A stretch of DNA of 64,000 nt from Clostridiales bacterium. GTDB taxonomy: Bacteria > Bacillota > Clostridia > Lachnospirales > Lachnospiraceae. The translations under genes and the position numbers were made by a program. Positions 32,296 through 40,939 of this stretch are shown in pieces; positions within the stretch are counted from its first letter, which is position 1, and the number at the start of each line of letters is the position of its first letter. The stretch is taken from the NCBI GenBank assembly GCA_021201535.1, contig JAJQEU010000120.1:33926-97925 (forward strand), written 5' to 3'. The notes beneath the pieces were generated by a model. It was given only the letters and a program-made list of their open reading frames with translations, was not told the DNA's origin and searched no databases.

Positions 32296-33621
32296 TCACA
32301 GCCGCAGATAATTCAGCAGCCAGACGAACACGCCCTTCTTTTTTCTGAAATTCTTTTTAAAAGCCGGATAAAACCCGAGAAGTGCGGCGTCCTCCTCCTC
32401 CGTCGGCGGAATATGTCCGTATCTCGCCCGCACATATAGTTCCATCATCGCCGGGAGAGAGAGCGTTCCTTCCGTAAAATTATCCAGTGCCGCATGTGAA
32501 TGATCCGCGTACTCCAGCTCCGTCTGGAATTTTGCCCTGCCGAAGCCAAGTCGCCCGAACCGTTTCATATAGTAACGGCACAGCAGGATCGCCCGATCCC
32601 GCGGCGGCAGCGAAGCTGCTTCTTTTAGCTTACGCTTCCAGAGATAGTTCTTTGTCAGCGGAATCGCAGCGACAGCGATACAGATCAGAACGATCAGGAG
32701 TATGATATAGTTGAAAATCCTCTCCTGGAAGCTCACGGTGGAGTATTCTGTCTCTTCCCCGCTTCCGTTTCCGCTGTTGTCGCCGAGCGCCTCCTCTTCC
32801 TCCTCGGTCTGCTCTTCCTGTTCCTGCGCCTCGGTGTCCTCCTCCTCATTTTTCTCGTTCGTCAGAAGCGTGTTCCAGTCCGTCGCAGCGGTCAGCTCAT
32901 TGTTCAAAACAGTATACTGATCCGTGACGCCGACCTGTTCCAGCACATTCCAGCGGATGATCCTCGATATAAACTCCATGTCCGACGTGGGCGGAGAAAT
33001 CGTGCGGATCACGCCCGCATAGACGCCTCCGGCCAGCGCCAGTGAGATCAGGGCAACCACCAGACCGGTCCGGAACAGTTTTCCGAACTGCGGGGAAAAC
33101 GCGCTCCCGGAAAGCGACCGCGCGCGGTACAGCTTCAGTACATACAGGATCGGACAGCAGCAGATAAAACAGATCAGCCACCAGACCCGCACCTCATAAT
33201 GCAGGTAATCCATCGCCCCGATGAATGTACTGCCGACGATCATCAGCACCCAGACGCCGACCCGCCCCCGTGTGACAAGATAGACGACCAGAGGCACAAT
33301 CACCACCGCAAAAGCATATATATAGATAGATGTATCGCTTCCCTCCACATCCACAATATCCACATCGCTGACATTCAGATATAAAAATCCGACCGCGGCC
33401 GCCGCCGCAACAGCGATGGGGAAAATAATCAGACCAATCCGGTTGTAGCCGGTCAGAAACGCGAAAAATATAATCACTGCCGAGATCACAAGCGCCAGCC
33501 AGAAGTTATCCGCCGTCTCATCCGGCACATAAAATCCCTGACAGAATACCACCACGATCGCCGCGGAAGCGACCGCACACAACAGAATCTCCCACACCCG
33601 TTCTTTTAAATATTCTCTCAT
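32296..33621 (-). CDS. Copy A TgpA/DUF4129-like membrane protein without transglutaminase core
   Basis: 441 aa. Six hydrophobic segments in residues ~8-215, as in the TgpA N-terminal domain. Then a ~100-residue external segment that ends in a Glu-rich tract (EEEDTEAQEQEEQTEEEEEA), one more helix at ~295-315, and a cytoplasmic DUF4129-like region with MMELYVRARYGHIPPTEEE. Canonical TgpA proteins place a Cys-His-Asp transglutaminase domain between the last helices; here only the short acidic linker is present, with no Cys/His. It overlaps the DUF58 stop by four bases (ATGA). It probably forms the membrane part of the MoxR-DUF58 machine. Confidence 0.75.
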   Translation of the reverse strand: MREYLKERVWEILLCAVASAAIVVVFCQGFYVPDETADNFWLALVISAVIIFFAFLTGYNRIGLIIFPIAVAAAAAVGFLYLNVSDVDIVDVEGSDTSIYIYAFAVVIVPLVVYLVTRGRVGVWVLMIVGSTFIGAMDYLHYEVRVWWLICFICCCPILYVLKLYRARSLSGSAFSPQFGKLFRTGLVVALISLALAGGVYAGVIRTISPPTSDMEFISRIIRWNVLEQVGVTDQYTVLNNELTAATDWNTLLTNEKNEEEDTEAQEQEEQTEEEEEALGDNSGNGSGEETEYSTVSFQERIFNYIILLIVLICIAVAAIPLTKNYLWKRKLKEAASLPPRDRAILLCRYYMKRFGRLGFGRAKFQTELEYADHSHAALDNFTEGTLSLPAMMELYVRARYGHIPPTEEEDAALLGFYPAFKKNFRKKKGVFVWLLNYLRL

Positions 33622-34832
33622 GCCTTCACCACCCCTTCCGCCGACGAGGCGACAATCACATGGATATTCGATCGCTGCAGAGAGTGCAACGGCCGAAGCA
33701 GCTTCTCCTTCTCCCTGTCATGGATGAGATCCGGCATCAGGAAAATCAGGATCGGGTTCTTTCCGCACTGTTTCAGGTAAAGCAGGGCGGAGGCAATCGA
33801 CTCATCCAGCCATGCGGTACAGAGAACGACATTCGTCTGCGCATGCACCTGCGCGCAGTCCTCCCGCAGAATCCGGTTGAAACCGGTTGCTTTCACATCG
33901 CCCCGCATATGCATCTCATCGAGAAACGGGGCAAAATCCTCGGACGCAAAAGGAAACTCCCTCCGCTTTCCGTGCTCCCCGTAAAATACCAGATCATAAT
34001 CCAGACCGTGCCGTCTGGCGTAGGCGCCCACAGCGACGCCGGTCTCCACCACGCCGTCCAGCATGGACAGACGCATCTCCTCGTCCTGATAAAGCGGCAC
34101 GCGAAAATCCAGAACCGTCGTCAGACCTACGTTCGAGTAGGTCTCCATCTGTTTCGTCATCAGCGTATTCGTGTGTGCCGAGAGCTTCCACTGGATCATC
34201 TTCATCGGATCTCCGAAGGCATACTCCCGGACGCCGGCATAATCGTAGCCGGACAGGGCGGAGGACGTGATGGACCGGTTGCTCTCATACTGCGTCTGAT
34301 CACTTACCGGCAGAGACTCCATATAATATTCATGCGGCAGTATCTCCACGCGGCTCGCGCTACCCACCGGACAGACCGCCTTCAGGATGCCGAGCAGGTC
34401 AAACACAATGACCTCCTCCAGACCCGCTTCAAAAACGCCGATGTGGGCAAAATCCGCCTCCACCTCAAAGCTTCGCTCCTCCTTCGGGGACATCGTCAGG
34501 TGAATCGGATAGATATGCTGATCCTCCCCCCGCGTACCCCGGATATAAAATATGCCGCGGATATTGGAAATCGGCAGGATACTCCGGTTCGTCAGCCGGA
34601 TCACAAACGCGCTGGCATCGCCCCGGAAACGGCTGCCCGACACATCCGAGACATCGATCTCCAGCTTATTCCGTACCAGAATCAGCTGCCCGCAGGACAG
34701 AATCCCGAAAAACAGAAGAAGCAGCACAGGCAGATAACCCGCCGCCGTGTTCACCATGACCGCCGGGGTCACGCAGAGCACCAGCACGACGATGTATCCT
34801 ATTAGTTGTTTTGTCGGAGATATCCGTATCAT
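33618..34832 (-). CDS. Copy A DUF58 (VWA-like) membrane-anchored protein
   Basis: 404 aa, two N-terminal helices (residues ~8-50), a beta-rich part, then the DUF58 signature VREYAFGDPMKMIQWKLSAHTN near residue 205 and a VWA-like end with LRPLHSLQRSNIHVIVASS. The ATG at 34832 overlaps the permease stop (ATGA) and is nine bases from AGGAG, so it is preferred to the ATG at 34838. Partner of MoxR by family knowledge. Confidence 0.85.
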   Translation of the reverse strand: MIRISPTKQLIGYIVVLVLCVTPAVMVNTAAGYLPVLLLLFFGILSCGQLILVRNKLEIDVSDVSGSRFRGDASAFVIRLTNRSILPISNIRGIFYIRGTRGEDQHIYPIHLTMSPKEERSFEVEADFAHIGVFEAGLEEVIVFDLLGILKAVCPVGSASRVEILPHEYYMESLPVSDQTQYESNRSITSSALSGYDYAGVREYAFGDPMKMIQWKLSAHTNTLMTKQMETYSNVGLTTVLDFRVPLYQDEEMRLSMLDGVVETGVAVGAYARRHGLDYDLVFYGEHGKRREFPFASEDFAPFLDEMHMRGDVKATGFNRILREDCAQVHAQTNVVLCTAWLDESIASALLYLKQCGKNPILIFLMPDLIHDREKEKLLRPLHSLQRSNIHVIVASSAEGVVKA

Positions 34833-35962
34833 TCCCATCCTCTCCTGTTCCTGAATATGACAACAATCATCAGCGGCGTCGATACCAGTTCCACAATCGT
34901 TCCGATCGAAACGTAGCTGAGATAAACGTTATACGCAAATAAGGAAACGATAATCCGGCAGACCAGCATAAGCAGCGCGCCGCTCATGGCACAGGCCGGC
35001 AGCAGTTTTCTCGTGTCCGAACCGAATACATACCTGCAGATCAGGGGGATCATCATCGCCAGCATACCCACATCCCCGGCGTAAACCAGAGTAGAAGTGG
35101 ACAAAAGCACACTGCACACGACGGCGACGCCGCGCAGCCCTGCCGTGCGGATCCCCAGGCCGCGGGCATCCTCATCGTCAAAGCTCAGCGTATTCATGGA
35201 CATGCGCGTCAGATACAGAGGGATCAGCGCGATCACGATGACGATCAGAGCGATCGCCATGCCGTCCGTCGTACCGGTGCCCGAGCCATAGAGATTCAGC
35301 TCCTGCAGCACCAGATAATCATCCTCTGACAGCACATAGTTCTGCACATAGTTGACGATCTGCGTCAGTATCCGGGTGCCGAATGTACCGATGAGCAGAA
35401 TATCCGCCCGGGAGCTGCGCTGCTTCGACATCAGCTTTGATCCCAGCATCATCAGTCCCAGTATCACCAGCGTGCCGATATAGCCGTAAATCACACGATA
35501 TTTCGTCATGGTCGCCGCCGCAGTGGAAAACTGCAGCACCAGCAGCATGTTGATCAGTCTCATACCGCCGGAGGTTCCGAGGATCGACGGCGTGGCAATG
35601 GGATTGCGGAATGCCACCTGAAAAACAGCGCCCCCGACCGACAGGGCCGCGCCCAGCGCCACCACGAGAACCGCTCCCTCAAACCGTCCCAGCGTTTCCA
35701 GATAATAGGACTGCCCCGAAATAATTTCTCTCCGGTCCAGATACATCGGAAGATTAAACCACTTCGCGATCTGCAGCTGCAGTGCGGTGGCGAGATTGCT
35801 CACCGCCTGAACCGGGGATACAAAGCCGATGGCCGTCGTTCGGGTGCAGACAAACGCGCAGAACAGAATCAGCAGCGCGAGCCCCAGGACGAGATAACGC
35901 CTTCGCATCTTTTTACTGTCATCCAAAGTCCTCTTACGTATCTCATCAAGCCCAGTCTGCAT
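34829..35962 (-). CDS. Copy A FecCD-type permease 2
   Basis: 377-aa inner-membrane subunit of an iron-complex/corrinoid-type ABC importer, about ten helices. Family motifs: FRNPIATPSILGTSGG, LSFDDEDARGLGI, GDVGMLAMMIPLICRYVFGSD. A ~20-residue basic cytoplasmic N-terminus starts MQTGLDEIRKRT, as in copy B. It overlaps the first permease by 17 bp; GGAGG is seven bases upstream. No ATPase gene accompanies this copy. Confidence 0.9.
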   Translation of the reverse strand: MQTGLDEIRKRTLDDSKKMRRRYLVLGLALLILFCAFVCTRTTAIGFVSPVQAVSNLATALQLQIAKWFNLPMYLDRREIISGQSYYLETLGRFEGAVLVVALGAALSVGGAVFQVAFRNPIATPSILGTSGGMRLINMLLVLQFSTAAATMTKYRVIYGYIGTLVILGLMMLGSKLMSKQRSSRADILLIGTFGTRILTQIVNYVQNYVLSEDDYLVLQELNLYGSGTGTTDGMAIALIVIVIALIPLYLTRMSMNTLSFDDEDARGLGIRTAGLRGVAVVCSVLLSTSTLVYAGDVGMLAMMIPLICRYVFGSDTRKLLPACAMSGALLMLVCRIIVSLFAYNVYLSYVSIGTIVELVSTPLMIVVIFRNRRGWE

Positions 35963-37196
35963 GTCCCTGCCTCCTGTATCGAATCATAAATACCATAAAG
36001 ATGGCGCTGCCCGCCATACTGACAATCATGCCCGTATTCACGGCAAAACCAATCATATAGGAAACATCCCATGCCAGCAGCATGAAGATTCCGCCCATAA
36101 ACGCGGAAGCAGGTACCAGATATTTAAAATCATTCCCCACAACCATTCTGGCAAAATGCGGAACGATCAGTCCGACGAAATTGATATTTCCGACAAAGGC
36201 GATCACGGAAGCCGTGAGCAGCGTGCTCACGATCACATAATATACCCGGGTATTGCGCACGGAAATACCCATGGCGCGCGCCTCCTCCTCACCAAAAGTG
36301 AGTACATTCAGCTTATTCGTCCCCGCCATCGCAAAAATCAGCGGCACCAACGCTGTGACCATAAAGGAAATCAGCAGAAACGGCACCCAGATCGGTTCAA
36401 AGGTGCCCGACTGAAGAGACTGTACTGTCTCCGTGATCGTATCATTCGCACCGGTCGCGGACAGATAATACTGAAGCAGATTGACAATATTGGCCACACA
36501 GCTGCTGAAAATCGTGCCGCCCACCATCAGAGGAACCGTGGAAATCCTGCCGCGCCCGGCAATCTTCGCCATCAGCATCACAATAAACACGACAACGATA
36601 CATCCGCCCAGCGTGAAAAAATACTGGCCGAACTTCTGGAACAGAGACATCGAGTGATACTCCGCCGCGTACAGCTCATAAGCGTTCGCACTTCCGGCTG
36701 CCAGGATCGTGCTGAGCATCGGCGTATAGAAAAACATCACATAAACTGTGCCGCCCAGTGTACCTCCCGACTGCACGCCAAGCATCGTCGGCGAGGCCAT
36801 CGGATTCTGAAAGACACCCTGAAAGCACACACCCGCCACAGACAGGGCAACCCCCGCCAGCACCGCCGAAAAAAACTGAAACATAAAATAATGAATCTGG
36901 GACTCCGGCTTGTTTCCCGAAAGCAGATCCACCAGGTCTCTCATACGCGTAATCGCATATTTGGCGGTAAAAGCAATCGAATAGTTCTGCTCGGTAACAT
37001 CGGCCACCAGCAAAATCGACAGGATCAGCGCCGCCACCATAAAAATACAAAGCATCATGCACCGCTTTCCCTGATCTGTCATGGAAAAGCGTTTTCTTTC
37101 TTTTTCAGAATACAGTGTTCCGTTGCCCTCGTTCATCTTCATCCGGATGCGGTTATCGAGAGCCTCCTTCTGCATCCTGTTGTAATCTCGTTTCAT
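35946..37196 (-). CDS. Copy A FecCD-type permease 1
   Basis: 416 aa, the partner permease. A charged ~45-residue cytoplasmic N-terminus precedes the first helix, longer than in BtuC/FhuB-type proteins. Motifs: FQNPMASPTMLGVQSGGTLGG, LTFGEEEARAMGISV, GNINFVGLIVPHFARMVVGNDFK. First gene of copy A; the 869-bp region upstream is shared with the divergent surface gene B. Confidence 0.9.
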   Translation of the reverse strand: MKRDYNRMQKEALDNRIRMKMNEGNGTLYSEKERKRFSMTDQGKRCMMLCIFMVAALILSILLVADVTEQNYSIAFTAKYAITRMRDLVDLLSGNKPESQIHYFMFQFFSAVLAGVALSVAGVCFQGVFQNPMASPTMLGVQSGGTLGGTVYVMFFYTPMLSTILAAGSANAYELYAAEYHSMSLFQKFGQYFFTLGGCIVVVFIVMLMAKIAGRGRISTVPLMVGGTIFSSCVANIVNLLQYYLSATGANDTITETVQSLQSGTFEPIWVPFLLISFMVTALVPLIFAMAGTNKLNVLTFGEEEARAMGISVRNTRVYYVIVSTLLTASVIAFVGNINFVGLIVPHFARMVVGNDFKYLVPASAFMGGIFMLLAWDVSYMIGFAVNTGMIVSMAGSAIFMVFMIRYRRQGHADWA

Positions 37197-38065
37197 TGCC
37201 CCATTCCCTGCTGTCTGTTCTGTCCTTTTCAGCTTCCTGTAATTCTGTGAATAAACTGCAATTCACAACTTGTCTAATTCTACCATTATCTTCCGTGATA
37301 GGCTATTTCCGTTTTTTGCATATAGTCATCGCAATTATGTGATAAAGTTATCCAAATTCCGCATAGCAAAGCGAATTAGCGCAAAACTTGGAAAAAAATA
37401 CGCTTTTTTATCAGTTTTTCACATAATCAGTCTCAATTATTTCCCTCATCTGTATCATTTTTTCCAAATTAGAATCCGGAAAGCCGCCCCGGACGTCGAT
37501 ACCTGCGCGCTTGACAGCATATGCCATCTTATTGTAAAATTAGGAAAAATTTTATATGCAGATTTAACATAATTTTCGAGCTGCCCAGCTAAGTGATTTT
37601 TCATACGCGAAACAGCCGGACCGGCAGATTGGCCGGTCAGCGCAGCCTCTCCCGCTCCCCCACACCGACACGGGGATCAGCGGAAGCCGCGCCAGAGTAT
37701 GACCCGAAAGAGTCATGCTTTCCGCATTCTGACAGGAATGAATTGAGAAGAAAATTTGGGGGATTTTTTTTGTGCAGTTCATTTGTAATCGCTTTTCCGG
37801 CGATGATACACGAACTGCTTTTTTGATACCTTTTTTGACCCGTCGCTCTGTTCTTGCCGGAATGTCCGTCAGGTATGTCCCCGCGCTCCGGCGCGTGTAC
37901 ATAAACATATTCCCTTTTATATAGAGGAAGTGTGTGTTACACACAGATCATTTCGGAAAGGAGGATAGACCTGGTTCATCCAGAACCGACAACTGAATAA
38001 TCAGCATGATTACCCCGGACGACAGCGATCTGCCATGCCATCCGGGAAGAGAAAGGAATGAAAGA
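37197..38065. other. Long divergent intergenic region with hairpins
   Basis: 869 bp between permease A (leftward) and surface gene B (rightward). Flanks are AT-rich and the middle (about 37610-37720) is GC-rich with GACCGGC-AGATTG-GCCGGTC at 37618-37637 and ATGAC-CCGAAAGA-GTCAT near 37699-37716. TGTGTG-TTA-CACACA lies at 37931-37945, shortly before surface gene B. ORFs here have no ribosome sites. I looked for a cobalamin riboswitch and did not find its conserved boxes. Confidence 0.5.
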
Positions 38066-40762
38066 ATGAAACAATGTAAAAGATTTTTTAAATCCGGCGT
38101 TGCCGCTGCGTCCGCCGTCGCATTGACGGTCGGCATGCTTCCGGTCAGCGCGCTGGCTGTCAGCTATGACGCGCCGAGCGCCGGTATGGAAGCCGATAAT
38201 GACACCTACCTGACGGGAGCGACCGCGGCAGCCAACACCGTCGTCCTGTCACTGCTGGGCATCAACGTAACGTCCTCAGACTCTGCGGGACTTTATTCAG
38301 CAGATGCTGTCAACGGAGGAAGTTCTGATAATTACGGAACCGACTCTTCCAACCTCGGCATCTTCGGATCCGATATCAACGACAACCCGGACCCCTATAT
38401 TTATAACTTTTTCTATAACCTGAACAGCACCCAGAGTGGCGGCAGCACCTACAGCGAATCGGATTACTCCGCGTGGACCGCTACCCCCTACGCGCTGATC
38501 TGGGGCAGCAACAAGTCCGGCCCGACCGGCCAGGCGAGCGGCACGACGACCATCACGGTGGGCGGCGTGACCAAGACGACGAACCCTGCGTTCTACTATG
38601 AGCCTGACATCCTGCTCGGCGGATCCAGCAACGGTTATGCCACAGAGCTCGCGAACTATCAGGCGGACTACAATGCAGACTATGATCCGACCGTCTTCCT
38701 CGGCTACGGCACGGGCAGCGGCAACTATGCGGCCAGCGGCACCCGCTCCGACGGACTCGGCCTGGAGTACAACCAGTTTGATATGACGAAGGGCGTGGTT
38801 TACCTCGGCTCCGTCGTACAGAACCTGATGAACGAAACCGGCAAGGTGAACCGCTACGACCAGGGCACCTATGAGATCGCGGTTGACTACGACAAGTATG
38901 ACCGCGGCCTGTACTACTATGTGCTTTCCGAGATCGCGGACGGCACGCTGACGCAGGTGCGCTATACCTCCAGTCTGTCCTATGACTCCGACACGGGCTA
39001 TTTCGTATCCCAGGGCACCGGCAGAAACGCACAGTACGCGTCCGGCATCGGCATCGATATCTATGATCTGCTGGAGGAAGGCTACACCTTCTCCGACGGC
39101 ACCGTAGTTGAAGCGACCACCGTGACAAGCAGCGGCGGCGGTCAGGGCGGCCCCGGCGGCGGCTCTTCCACCTCCACCGGCTACTACCTGACCACGGATC
39201 AGCTGATCGAGATCCTGAACGCGCCGACCGCGGAGAACGAAGACGCGACCGGTATCATCATTGGTTCTGACCTGTCCAGCGTTGACACGGATGACAGTGA
39301 TCTGGCGAATGCCGGCATCCGCTCCCTGAGCAACCTGCCCTCCTGCGTTTACGGCATGACCATGCAGACCGTTGAGAACGGCATGGGTATCCCGTTCTAT
39401 ATCGGTTTCTTCTATTACAATCAGGATGAAAGTCTGAATCCGGTCAGCTACATCTACTACTGGATGGAGAACTTCTACCATGTTTCCGATACGGACGCGA
39501 TGGATCTGGTCATCAACAACATGCTGGAAGGATCTGATCTCCCCTCCGCTCTGAGCCTGTCCGGAAGCCATGCTTCCAGCTACAGCTCGACCGAGATTGA
39601 AGAGCAGATCGTAGCGGGCATTGCATACTATCAGAACACTCTTGAGCCTTCGTATGACGCCATGGTCGAGGCCGGCGAGATCGAGAGCGACTCCGCTCTG
39701 TACTGGACATCGCTGGATACTTCCGTAGGCATCGGTTCTTCGATCCGCGATACAAACACGAACTTCACCTGTGCGTCCGGCGAATCCTTCACGGACAGCT
39801 TCGGAAATGTGATCTACAGCTTTACGTACACTTCCACAGCGAGCTCGGCGAACCTGCAGACCGCATATGAATACAGCCAGATTCTGGTAAATGCCCTCGA
39901 TGAGAGCAGCTATACGGAGGAGAGCTGGTCTGCTCTTCTGGCAGCGCAGGAAACCGCAAAGACAGTTCTTGACAATGAGTACGCTTCACAGACTGAGATC
40001 GACGATGCTCTGGACGCTCTGAACGAAGCTGCCGCCGCACTGACGCTTGCGGAAGCGGAGATTTACACCGGCGACACGCTGGCTATCCGCAGCGGCAACA
40101 CCTTCTATCTCTATGACGCACTGGGAGACAGCACCTACAGCACCTCTGTGGATTACGGCAGAGTGGACGATGAAGTCCTGGTCGGCGACTGGGACGGCGA
40201 CGGAGTGGAGACATTCTGCGTGCGCCGCGGAAATACCTACTACTTCTCCAATGACACCACATTTACATCCACAACAGAGGACGTCAAACTGGATTACGGA
40301 AGAACGACCGATGAAGTGATCGTAGGCGACTGGGATAACGACGGCTGTGATACGCTCTGCGTGCGCCGCGGAAATACCTACTATTTCTCCAATGACCTTA
40401 CATCCACGACAGCTGAGGTTGTGCTGGATTATGGCAAGGCGACCGACGAGATCCTGGTCGGCGACTGGGACGGCGACGGATCCGTCACCATCTGCGCGCG
40501 CCGCGACGGCACCACGTACTACTTCTCCAATGACGCGACCTTCACTTCCACGACAGAGGATGTGAAAATAAGCGATCTTGGTTACACATCCGATGAGGTT
40601 CTGGTCGGCGACTGGGACAGCAACGGGAGCGATGAACTGGCGCTTCGCCGCACAACCAGTATCTATTTACAGAGTGATATTGAGGACACGACGCTTGCAA
40701 CCACCATACGGATGTCGCAGGCTACCAGCAACAACAGCGTCTTTGTAATCGACTGGAAATAA
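38066..40762 (+). CDS. Copy B large surface protein, inverted relative to its cluster
   Basis: 898 aa and the only convincing plus-strand gene. The signal peptide (MKQCKRFFKSGVAAASAVAL onward) ends near ALA. The N-terminal region shares FGSDINDNPDPYIYNFFYN, YEPDILLGGSSNG, GLYYYVLSEIADGTL and PVSYIYYWMENFYHVSDTDAMD with copies A and C, and has a Gly-rich loop SGGGQGGPGGGSS. A FIVAR domain (EESWSALLAAQETAKTVLDNEY) precedes the 230-residue Asp-rich module at 40070-40759. The module DNA is close to that of copy A. AAAGGA is eight bases before ATG 38066; the ORF extends 20 codons upstream without support. It converges with lipoprotein B across a strong terminator. Confidence 0.75.
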   Translation: MKQCKRFFKSGVAAASAVALTVGMLPVSALAVSYDAPSAGMEADNDTYLTGATAAANTVVLSLLGINVTSSDSAGLYSADAVNGGSSDNYGTDSSNLGIFGSDINDNPDPYIYNFFYNLNSTQSGGSTYSESDYSAWTATPYALIWGSNKSGPTGQASGTTTITVGGVTKTTNPAFYYEPDILLGGSSNGYATELANYQADYNADYDPTVFLGYGTGSGNYAASGTRSDGLGLEYNQFDMTKGVVYLGSVVQNLMNETGKVNRYDQGTYEIAVDYDKYDRGLYYYVLSEIADGTLTQVRYTSSLSYDSDTGYFVSQGTGRNAQYASGIGIDIYDLLEEGYTFSDGTVVEATTVTSSGGGQGGPGGGSSTSTGYYLTTDQLIEILNAPTAENEDATGIIIGSDLSSVDTDDSDLANAGIRSLSNLPSCVYGMTMQTVENGMGIPFYIGFFYYNQDESLNPVSYIYYWMENFYHVSDTDAMDLVINNMLEGSDLPSALSLSGSHASSYSSTEIEEQIVAGIAYYQNTLEPSYDAMVEAGEIESDSALYWTSLDTSVGIGSSIRDTNTNFTCASGESFTDSFGNVIYSFTYTSTASSANLQTAYEYSQILVNALDESSYTEESWSALLAAQETAKTVLDNEYASQTEIDDALDALNEAAAALTLAEAEIYTGDTLAIRSGNTFYLYDALGDSTYSTSVDYGRVDDEVLVGDWDGDGVETFCVRRGNTYYFSNDTTFTSTTEDVKLDYGRTTDEVIVGDWDNDGCDTLCVRRGNTYYFSNDLTSTTAEVVLDYGKATDEILVGDWDGDGSVTICARRDGTTYYFSNDATFTSTTEDVKISDLGYTSDEVLVGDWDSNGSDELALRRTTSIYLQSDIEDTTLATTIRMSQATSNNSVFVIDWK

Positions 40763-40793
40763 ATCCAACGCACGGATTGGATCCGCTTCGCAA

Positions 40794-40836
40794 GGTATAC
40801 AAAAGGCCACCCGGAAACGGGTGGCCTTTGTATACC
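40794..40836. terminator. Bidirectional terminator between surface gene B and lipoprotein B
   Basis: GGTATACAAAAGGCCACCCG and its complement pair through 19 bp with one bulge around GAAA. A/T tracts lie inside both arms. It serves the two converging genes. Confidence 0.8.
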
Positions 40837-40939
40837 TGATCTTTCAAAATCTGTATTTTCTGTTAACTTATACGCCAATCACGGGCTGCGCAGGCAGCCA
40901 TTCCTTGCGCGATTGTGTGTATAACATTTCCAACGGCGA

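Noticed and set aside
32296..33621. Frameshifted transglutaminase domain
   Set aside because: All three paralogues have the same short acidic linker with intact frames, so the domain is absent by design rather than broken.
35961..37250. 429-aa plus-strand ORF and other long antisense ORFs (e.g. 9325-10452, 29137-30414, 38297-39571, 18905-20380)
   Set aside because: They lie fully inside convincing genes on the other strand, are His/Arg-rich, lack ribosome sites, and arise from the codon bias of the real genes.
37564..37944. 126-aa minus-strand ORF in the long intergenic region
   Set aside because: No ribosome site, no recognisable domain, mixed composition along the frame; it crosses the structured GC-rich core.
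37197..38065. Cobalamin riboswitch ahead of the FecCD permeases
   Set aside because: I looked on both strands for the GCCACTG box, the GGGAA/GGTG core and the terminal ACCTGCC motif in the right order; only isolated look-alikes occur (for example ATACCTGC near 37500).
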